A stretch of 64,000 bases of DNA, from the NCBI RefSeq assembly GCF_000143415.4, contig NW_003314304.1, positions 1,416,841-1,480,840 of the forward strand, read 5' to 3'. This document shows positions 56,080 through 64,000 of the stretch, in pieces. The translations under genes were made by a program, and so were the position numbers. This DNA comes from Selaginella moellendorffii (lineage: Eukaryota; Streptophyta; Lycopodiopsida; Selaginellales; Selaginellaceae). A model generated the notes under the pieces. That model was not told the origin of the DNA, did no database searches, and saw only the letters and a list, made by a program, of their open reading frames with translations. The first letter of the stretch is position 1, and each line of letters begins with the position of its first letter.

Positions 56080-57410
56080 GCTCATGATCATCTTTGATCT
56101 TGATGGAACAAATGCTTTTTGTTTCTTCTTCAATGCGCGCTGGGCCACAGATTAATTCCATGACTCACTTCTGGTGTTCTCTACTGGAAGATCACTGACA
56201 AGTATCACCTGCTAAGGTGATGTGGCCACTGCTCACGCTGGAGTTCACAATCTTGTCTATGGGGACGGAGATTATGTACGGCAATACCATGGCGCCAGAT
56301 TCTGGATGGGAGCAAGAACTAAACAAGGGGTGAGATAGGGCTATTTGGAAAAGACTTCCAAGTTTCCAAAGCTTACATTCCAGGTAGAAAGATTTCATAT
56401 CCTCTTTTTGATTGTGTTTACAACATTTTTCTCTATCTCGTCCTAGCTTTTTTTATTTTTTTTCCTGTAGGAACTAACAGAACAGCGACCTCACAAAGTC
56501 AGCTTCAAGCTGAAGAAGGCAGAGGCTCCTCGGGTTGTGGAGACACTGTTGAAGAGATTGAATGAGTGTGGGGCAAGTTTTTAGAGGATCGTTCAAAGCT
56601 TTTGTGATCTAATCCTTTTTCTTTTTTTCTTCCAGTTGGATGAATATGTACATATGGATGGATTTTTACATGTATATGTAAAAATCATATACAGTGGAGG
56701 ACAGGAAAGGGAGGTTCTCCCTTGAGCAGCTTTCGAGATCTTTGGCAGAGGCGCTGATCTTTCGTGCCACCGAAAGATGGGCTTCAGGAATCTTACAAGC
56801 TATCCAAGAGTACAGGGATGCCGACTTACTGGAGCCAGCTCACTGCTGGAGGGTTGATCTGACGTGAAGTGGTGCTACTGTATGAGATGGTTATGAGGCG
56901 AGGTTGAAAGCTCCCACGAGGTGTTTGAACACTTGAAAAGGCCAATGGTAAGTTCCTCGTGTTTAGTAGTTTTGGATGCTTCAGCAATGAAATGGCTGGC
57001 AGGCCCCTGACTCAACGCTGGTCACTCCGTGCGGACTAGAAGACGTAGGAGCGTTGAGATTCTACGTCTCCTCCACGGTATTCACAGGGGAAAGAACTTC
57101 TGTATGTAGGTTGATCGAATTGTGCGACGAAGGTTGGGGACGTTACTTGGGTTGTCAAGTTTGATAAGTACCAGCGAACTGGTACGTTAAGTTCTTTCTG
57201 AGTCATATGCATTATTCTTTTGCATTCCAGACGAAGAGCTGAATTATCACTTGACAACTGCCGTGTTTCAATATAAGGTGGCGTTCTTATCGCTTTGTTT
57301 TGGTGGAGTTATTCAGCTTTGCTTCTCTTACAGGATGACATGCCTTATGCGAGTGTATTACGAAACGTGGCTTGATGGTTATGCGGGAAGACCTTTGGTC
57401 CTAATGTAGG
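56080..57410 (+). pseudogene. SPP: Sucrose-6-phosphate phosphatase pseudogene
   Basis: The intact enzyme removes phosphate from sucrose 6-phosphate in the last step of sucrose synthesis. Collinear fragments in changing frames: IIFDLDGT (HAD nucleophile motif), HDSLLVFSTGRSLT, TILSMGTEIMYGNTMAPDSGW, then after an intron acceptor EQRPHKVSF, VKIIYSGGQEREVLP, ATERWASGILQAIQEY, PDSTLVTPCG, TWVVKFDKYQRTG and TWLDGYAG. The conserved GDSGND motif region is missing between IIYSGG and ATERW, and stops and frame shifts are frequent. Retained intron-like gaps point to a duplicated gene rather than a retrocopy. Confidence 0.82.
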
Positions 57411-57832
57411 AGGCACAGCCAACGATAGGCGAAAAATAAGCACGAGTCATCGGCCAGGTGGCCATGTAAAAGTTATCAGCTCTGGAATCTAATTTTGTGG
57501 ATGCTGCTGTGTGTGCAGTGGCATACAAATATATTCCAGGTTTACTGAGATTGATATATGGTGAAGAAAAACGAGACAGATGCCCACTCAGGCCAGTGTG
57601 GAGCCCCTACTGCGACGATCGATGGTCGAGGTCGACTTACAACGCATTGAAAAGGAGCCAGTTCTACACTTAATGGAATGGAATGTGGATCCAAACGCAC
57701 ACGCGTGTACATTCCATCTATGATCGACAAGTCTTTAATAATCCACTCCAAACGGTAGTGTCACTTGCGACAAGACGAGGGTATGTTTACACATTTATAC
57801 TCATCCATTCATGGTGGTTGCTGTAGAACAGG

Positions 57833-58180
57833 GTGACATCAGGATCAAAAGCGAGAATCAGGCACACTCAGGTCGGAACGACAGGGATCAAACTCATCAG
57901 TAGCAACGGAGAGGTTTGTATTCTGGATTTAAATCGCGTCTCTCAGCAAGCTTTCGATGAACAGCAAATGGAAGGAGAAAAAGCCCGGCGGGTTGGGGTC
58001 CACGTCGTCAACAAAACGATGCGGATCAATGTTAAAAACACACAGGCTGGTACGTGCAATGCTTTACAGCCAGAAGTTTTGGCTTTCTTAGCGAAGAATC
58101 GTGCAGAATCTGGCAAGGAAAAGGAAAAGTATAATCGGGCCACTAACAAGGTGGAGCATTGCGAATGGAAGATAAGCTAA
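57833..58180 (+). CDS. Hypothetical 115-codon frame, unrecognised
   Basis: An open frame beginning at a GTG just after an AG (so perhaps an exon rather than a start) ends TAA at 58180. It is basic and hydrophilic with GVHVVNKTMRINVKNTQAGT in the middle; no family known. It ends only 55 bp before the PHO1 P1BS pair, so it would overlap the presumed PHO1 promoter. Confidence 0.25.
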   Translation: MTSGSKARIRHTQVGTTGIKLISSNGEVCILDLNRVSQQAFDEQQMEGEKARRVGVHVVNKTMRINVKNTQAGTCNALQPEVLAFLAKNRAESGKEKEKYNRATNKVEHCEWKIS

Positions 58181-58234
58181 AATGCATTTATTTTCGTTCT
58201 CTTTCTTTCTCCGTGGTATGGGGGACTTCTCTCA

Positions 58235-58242
58235 GCATATCC
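58235..58242 (+). promoter_or_regulatory. P1BS element (GCATATCC), PHR1 binding site
   Basis: Matches GNATATNC exactly. It lies 131 bp before a TATA box and about 1 kb before the PHO1 start codon, with a second site 14 bp downstream. Confidence 0.6.
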
Positions 58243-58248
58243 CGAGCT

Positions 58249-58256
58249 GCATATCC
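58249..58256 (+). promoter_or_regulatory. Second P1BS element (GCATATCC)
   Basis: Identical octamer 14 bp after the first, 110 bp before the TATA box. Paired P1BS sites are common in strongly phosphate-responsive plant promoters. Confidence 0.6.
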
Positions 58257-58365
58257 AGTGATTCAAAGCAAAGTTCTCACCCTTATACCCCCTTTGATGA
58301 TAGTCGGGCAATTATCACACCACTATTCTTCCATGTCTTGTGTGTCTCTAGTCGGCCAACCAGAG

Positions 58366-58373
58366 TATAAAAT
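58366..58373 (+). promoter_or_regulatory. TATA box (TATAAAAT) of the PHO1-like gene
   Basis: A good TATA box. The 5' leader would then run from about 58395 to the ATG at 59249; possible leader introns end at CCTCCAG near 59180 and at CAG just before the ATG. Confidence 0.6.
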
Positions 58374-59248
58374 GCGACCACCACCTTCATTGCAAACTCC
58401 CCCCGCTCCCTCTTCCTCTCGCAAAGGAGAGAAGGCTCCGAGTTTTTGAGTGAGCAAAGGGCTCTCACCTCGAGAACTCGACAAACTCTCTCGAATCCAA
58501 GCTTGGCTCCTTTGGTTATTCTTCTCTTCGTCCCCTTTCAAGAGTAAGCTTGTTTTGTTTTGCCTCTGTTTTCGTGGTTCTGAGCTTGTGATTCTTTCAG
58601 TTTGGTTGCGCCACTCCGACGAAACAAAAACGTTCCATAAGCGTGATTTCCAGAAAGAGTACGTGCCTCGCTTCCATGCTTTAGATGCTCAAATGATTCT
58701 TTCATTCCCTTTCGCTCGCATAAATTACTCGTGTTGACAAGAAAAGAGTTGAAGTGTGTGTGAGAGAGAGAGCTGTGTGTGTGTAAGTGTGTAACTTATG
58801 ACAGCTTCTTTTCATGTAGATTCCCCTGCATTCCCTGTCCTTTTGCTTCCTTTTTTTGTTCCATAGGCCAATGGATCGCTTGCTTCTTCTCTCCTCTTGC
58901 ACTCTGCTTCGTCAGTTTCACTCGGGAAAACGTATTCTTAAGTAATTGTTCGTTGGCCTCGGCGAGAAACGAAGGCTTTCCCCCTTTTCTCCAGAGATGA
59001 TCTTAAGACGCTGTTTTCTTGTGAGAATCGGTGCTCCTCCTCCCCAGCACCATGCATTTGATGATTCCACGCCACCATTTGTCTCGTCATATGCTCACTG
59101 CCGCTGTTCTTCCTCTGCTTCCAGAGCACAGGCGCCAGAAAACTTTGAAGAGGCATTGTGAACTTGACACCATTTCCTCCAGGTATTTCATCTCTTGTTT
59201 GATCGTTTTCTTGACGATGTTCGCCTCAGGTAATCCAAGCTTTCAGGC

Positions 59249-62089
59249 ATGGTGAAGTTCCAGAAGCAGCTGGAGAGCCAGCTCGTCCCAGAGTGGCGGG
59301 TGAAGTACTGCGACTACAAGCAGCTCAAGAAAGCTGTCAAGAGAATCAAAAACCAGATCCTACATACCAAGAACCAGCAACACAAGGTGTTCGATCCAAA
59401 TGTCTTCTCGGTTGACAAGAGCAAGCTTCAAAACTTGCTGCAAAATCCCAGCGCCATTCTGAGCAGCTGCTGCGAACAATCCATATCCTCGGAAACGTCC
59501 ATGGTTTGTGATGATGTTCTGGACTGTAAAGACAAAACAAAACACTTCAATATGATCAGGTTGTGCACAAGACGAGAACTGGAGATGGCGAGGATTTTTA
59601 CGAGACGGAGCTGTTCGGAACTCGATCGGATCACGAAAAGAGCTTCTTTTTCGGCCTTGACGATCAGCTCAACAAAGTGGACAAGTTTTTTAGATGCAAG
59701 GAAGACGAGTACGATGCTCAAGCACAGCAACTTCACATCCAAATGGAAGAGCTCATCGCTATGCAAGGTTCGTTATAAGCCTCTAATTCTGTAGCACTTA
59801 ACTTGGAATCGTTTGATCTCTGCCATGTTGTAGATGACGAATCTCAGAGCTTGAAGGGGAGCCCCGGCAACAAAGGAAAGGTTCAGCGAGCAGCCAAGAT
59901 GCTCCAGACGGCCTTTGTCGAATTTTATCGTGGGCTTCGACTCCTAAGAAACTTCAGGTGAATGACCTCTAGATCCATGTTCTCAAAGTGTTGAAAACTT
60001 ACTTGGCAGCTCCTTGAACATGATGGCATTCGTCAAGATCCTCAAGAAATTTGACAAGGTACTTATGGAAAATGGCAAATTACTGCAGACTTCTAAAAAG
60101 GTTTTTTAAATTCTCAGGTGACTGGACAGAATGCGTCTGGCAGTTATCTGAAGATGGTCGAAAACTCGCATTTTGCAACGTCGGACAAGGTGTGAAGAAA
60201 TTTTCCTTTGAGGGTCTTGCTGATGGGATTTCATTGCTCCAATGCACTCCAGGTAGTAAAGTTTATGGACCGTGTAGAGAGAGTGTTCACTCTGCACTTT
60301 ACGAAAGGCAACCGAAAGCAAGCCATGGCATATCTCAGGCCCATACACTCTGCGAGCAATCATGGAAATATAAACTTTATCCTGGGTAAGAGCAGGATAT
60401 CCATTTCATTCATTCGGATCGTCGTTATTAATTAACCTTCTTCTATTAAAATCTATAGGCCTCTTCAGTGGTTGCTCCTGGAGTCTCCTAGCAGCGTTTG
60501 TGTTAATCCTTGTGCTTGGAAACAAGGACGGGATCACAACGAAGTACATACAAGCAGTCTTCCCCGTGTTCAGGTAAACAGTGCCATACTTTTATGAAAA
60601 GTTTTGTATGTTTCCGAGTTCTTTTGTTTCTTACAGCACACTTTTCTTGTTCGTGCTACACTTGTACATGTATGGATGGAACATTTACGTCTGGAAGCAG
60701 GTTCGCATCAACTACACCTTCATTTTCGAGTTTTCACCCAAGCAGGAGCTCAGACACCAAGACGTGCTTCTCCTCAGCACGGGCTTGACAACTCTTATCA
60801 TAATCGGAATGATCTTTCATCTCGCAACTTACACAGTTACTCACGTTGATAGCGAAATCATCGCGCTCGTTGTCTTCCTGGTGCCAATACTCTCCATTAG
60901 CTTGAATTGTTCGTCAATATTTATGTAACTTGGTTCTTTCCATGGACAGCTCCTCATCCTTCTCTTAATTTGCCCCTTGGATATTTGCTACAAATCGTCA
61001 CGAGCAGCGTTCCTCAGGTGTACTTGGCGAATTATCTCTTCTCCCTTGTTTAAGGTAAGACATGTTCTAAGATATCTCCTTAGCCACTGTTCGCGTTTTT
61101 TACAGGTCGTCTTTGCGGACTTTTTCCTTGCTGATCAACTCACTAGCCAGGTCTGTGTTTAGAAACTAGTAATCCTAGACTTACAAATGTAAATCGCATC
61201 AGGTGCCTGCTTTGCGAAACCTTGGGTATATCTCCTGCTACTACGGAGGTGGCTTTTTTAGAACAAGAAACACCGGAGCTTGTACAAAGAGCACATTGTT
61301 TAAGTCCTTCCAGTACCTTATCTCGGTGCTTCCATACTGGTGGCGACTAATGCAGGTAATCAATCATAGCGAATACCTTATAGAAGTACCACCATATCCT
61401 TTGCTTATTGTATCTCATGTGATAATGTTGCAAACTTTGGCAGTGCTGGAGGAGATGGATGGACGAGCACGACACTGCACACATTGCAAATGGTGGAAAG
61501 TATCTCTCGGCGCTAATTGCTGTTGTGGTCCGGCTCACGTACTCTCGAATCAAGTCGGACTTCTGGCTGGGCATCTTCGTGATTTCATCCATCTTTGCGA
61601 CAGTGTACCAGTTATACTGGGATATTGTGGTGGATTGGGGGCTTCTCCAGCCAAAGTCTTTCAACCCATGGCTGAGAGACCAACTGATTCTCAAGCGCAA
61701 GATCACGTACTTCCTTTCCATGGTAACATCTTTCTGTTTTAAGTTTGACCTTATAAGTCCAGGAAATGCAGGCTTTGAACGTGATACTGAGGCTGGCATG
61801 GATTTACTCCGTGACTCATCCTCCTGGGACAGAGATTGAGCTCATGATAATAGACTTGTTTTTTGCAGCGCTTGAGGTGATCCGACGAGGGCATTGGAAT
61901 TTCTACAGGTGAGAATTTTTATGCTGTAGCTTTCTAAAAATTTTGGATGTGTGTCATTTCTGACATTGCTAATATTTCTATTTTCAAATATTCAGATTGG
62001 AGAACGAACACCTCAACAATGTTGGCAGATACAGGGCAGTGAGAGCGGTGCCATTGCCCTTCAAACAAATGGATGACACTTTAGCTTAA
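59249..62089 (+). CDS. PHO1: PHO1-family phosphate exporter (SPX-EXS)
   Basis: Moves phosphate out of cells into the xylem or apoplast and senses inositol pyrophosphates through its SPX domain. Fourteen exons fit in phase: 59249-59503, 59560-59767, 59834-59957, 60010-60058, 60118-60189, 60253-60385, 60459-60573, 60637-60880, 60950-61054, 61106-61150, 61203-61355, 61444-61722, 61772-61908, 61996-62089, about 697 residues. [23 protein letters not shown] with YKQLKK, then [28 protein letters not shown]. Membrane part and [94 protein letters not shown]. Several introns are only 51-60 bp. All parts are intact, so it should be functional. Paired P1BS sites upstream suggest induction by low phosphate. 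Confidence 0.95.
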
Positions 62090-62292
62090 AACATGCTAAC
62101 ACAATTTTAGTTAGTCAACACCTTGTTGAAAACCAAAAAATAATAAACTCCTTTCTTTTAAAAACATTATATATACATTGTTTTTATTTTTGGTTGCTAG
62201 TATGATGATTTAATTAGAATATACTTGAGTACATGCTTTGATTATTATTCATTCAAAAAAACTTTCTGATATTTATTTATGCATACTAGTAC
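62090..62292. other. AT-rich PHO1 3' flank
   Basis: Includes AATAATAAAC about 55 bp after the PHO1 stop, a likely polyadenylation signal. Nothing else is recognised before the LTR. Confidence 0.5.
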
Positions 62293-62465
62293 TGTGAGTG
62301 CCTGGAATATGGAAAGGGAATACAGAAATGTGCATATCAATTAGCCCAAAAACCCTAGCTTATATACAGGAGCAGTGGTCCCGATTGAAACCAATCCGAC
62401 GGCTACCAAAATCCACTACGCTAATATTAGTATACGGCATCGTAGCCATACACTTGGCCCTCACA
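62293..62465 (-). repeat. Short LTR (173 bp) of a Ty3/gypsy element
   Basis: Bounded by inverted TGTGAG (62293) and CTCACA (62460-62465). In element orientation it is preceded by a polypurine tract (GAGAGGAGGGGATGA, about 62466-62480) just after the integrase stop, as a 3' LTR should be. A TATATAAG word in the LTR on the minus strand could be its promoter. The flanking pentamer AGTAC is the candidate target duplication; its partner is outside the window. Confidence 0.65.
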
Positions 62466-62497
62466 TCATCCCCTCCTCTCGGAATAATGGAAGGCCG

Positions 62498-64000
62498 TCA
62501 GGGTTCTCTTGTAGATGGGCCGGGATCTGGAGGAACGTCAGGAGGAGGCATCGGCGGATCTGTAGACGGTATTAACTGCTCCTGATCCCTTTGTATGAAG
62601 CGTTTTAACCGCTGCACATGCACAATCTCCGGAGGATCGGCCTGCTGAATGTCATGCCGAACCTCATAAACTTGCGGTCCAACTTGCCGCAACACCCGAT
62701 ACGGTCCTTTCCACTGCGCAAGGAGCCCCTTAGACAAACCACGTACTGTAAGATGGGGAAAACGGACTAACACCAAATCATCCACTTTGTACTCCGCAGG
62801 TGGACGATGATAGGAGTTGTAGCGCCGTTGTTGTCCCACTTGTATGCGGCCTAAGTGTTCGGCAGACTCTGCTCGGACAAGTGGAAGAATGCTTGTCAAA
62901 TACTGATCCCATGACCTAACATCAGGAGCTCGTGGCAATCGCGAAGGTAAACCCAGCTTTGTTGGTAATATTGGATCATGACCATATAGAAGTTTATATG
63001 GTGAAGCACCAACAGAACTTTGCACCCCTGTGACATAGGCATACCGAAGAGATGGCAAATAACCATCCCAATCCGAATGCTGAAAGTTCACATACTTCGC
63101 AATCATCCCTTTGAATGTCCGAACGAGCCGTTCCACCAGACCGTCTGATTGTGGATGATAAGCACTTGTAAAAGTGTGGCGTATCCCCAACCGAGATGTC
63201 AAAACATGAAATACCTCAGCCATAAATGCAGGACCATTATCCGAAAGAATCCGCTCTGGACAAGAATGCTGGAACACCACTCGATTGAGGAGGAAGTATC
63301 CAACAGCAGTTGCAAAGGCGCTAGCAAGAGCACCAACTTCCACCCAACGAGTCAAGTAGTCAGAAGCAATAATAACATACTCATTGCCAGTAGTCGATCG
63401 TGGAAAAGGTCCCATAAGATCAAACGCCACCAACTCAAACGGACGGGAAACTGCAAATGACTCCAACCGTCCTTCTGCAGCACAAGGGGGAGTATTACGA
63501 GCTTGGCACCAAACGCAGCTACGCACATACCAGATAATATCACGTCGCATCTCCGGCCAATAGAAAGACCTGCGCAGCTTCTCGGTGACACGACGGTGTC
63601 CCATATGCCCACCTAGAACAGGAGAATCATGGTAGGCATGGAGAAACCGCGGAATAAACACCGAAGGCACCACCAACCGTAAATGATCATCAGGATCCGT
63701 CCCCACAAAATAAAGAAGGCCATCTTCAAGGCGATATTGAGAATGTAAATGCCGGAAAGGCAAGTCATCAGCAAGTGATGCAGGATTCTCAAACCCATCT
63801 CGAAGCCTTCGAATCCACGGCTCAATCTTTTGAGCCTCATGAACCTCATCAAGAGAAGGTAGATCTTGCTCTGCGCCCTGTGGACACTGAACGTCAAGGA
63901 CAGCAACCGCCGACGGTACAGAATCCTCATCTAGAAAATCCACAGATGCTGGAACAACAGGTTCGTCAGAAACATGAGAAGTGAGTGGAGAAGGAAGAGG
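62498..64000 (-). mobile_element. Ty3/gypsy retrotransposon pol (integrase), 3' part
   Basis: An uninterrupted minus-strand frame of at least 481 residues remains open to the window edge. Seen in order: GHMGHRRVTEKLRRSFYWPE with the integrase HHCC zinc finger (second half CVWCQ), catalytic core with Asp in FDLMGPFPRSTTGNEYVI, Asp in SDNGPAF, and Glu in DGLVERLVRTFKGM, then FQHSDWDGYLPSLRYAYV and a C-terminal GPYRVLRQVGPQVYEV domain. No stops, so the copy looks recent and potentially active. Gag, protease, reverse transcriptase and the 5' LTR lie beyond position 64000. Its 3' LTR ends about 200 bp from the PHO1 stop, in tail-to-tail orientation. Confidence 0.92.

Overview
The window is nuclear DNA from a land plant. 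Evidence: multi-exon genes with very short GT-AG introns (about 50-75 bp), many PLS-type pentatricopeptide (PPR) sequences, plant-specific families (SGR2-type phospholipase, PHO1, MYB-CC/PHR, DXR, UDP-glycosyltransferase) and plant-type LTR retrotransposons with initiator-Met-tRNA primer sites. Tiny introns, compact genes and intronless lineage-specific genes fit a lycophyte such as Selaginella; this species call is inference. Exon borders were placed by hand from splice consensus, reading phase and remembered homologues.

Layout. 1-5.5 kb: repeat-rich, with a TRIM-like array of short LTR units flanked by inverted GA-rich blocks, then AT-rich DNA with a LINE remnant. 5.6-6.6 kb: PPR pseudogene. 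6.7-10.4 kb: SGR2-like DDHD phospholipase gene of about 18 exons. 10.4-17.2 kb: rearranged Ty1/copia copies, a truncated SGR2 copy and a decayed Helitron. 17.2-26.4 kb: gene graveyard (PPR fragment, unprocessed DXR pseudogene, F-box/kelch-like pseudogenes, another copia remnant). 26.5-32.7 kb: tetra-ubiquitin gene, divergent unknown 466-aa gene, PPR gene, UDP-glycosyltransferase. 34.6-50.2 kb: dense gene island with MED21, PAP phosphatase-like, an unknown 3-exon gene, two inverted paralogous plastid-type pseudouridine synthases, a 650-aa membrane protein, a helical-repeat protein, glucose-6-phosphate 1-epimerase and a PHR-type MYB-CC factor. 51.0-55.4 kb: intronless 1434-aa LRR-Roc-COR (ROCO/TORNADO1-like) protein. 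56.1-57.4 kb: sucrose-phosphatase pseudogene. 59.2-62.1 kb: PHO1 phosphate exporter with two P1BS motifs before its TATA box. 62.3-64 kb: 3' end of a Ty3/gypsy element that runs off the window.

Connections. A PHR-type regulator lies about 9 kb from a PHO1 gene whose promoter carries two copies of the PHR1 binding site. The PAP phosphatase-like protein, epimerase, pseudouridine synthases and (dead) DXR belong to plastid-linked families. The left 26 kb is dominated by transposon debris and gene fragments, several visibly derived from intact genes in the same window.
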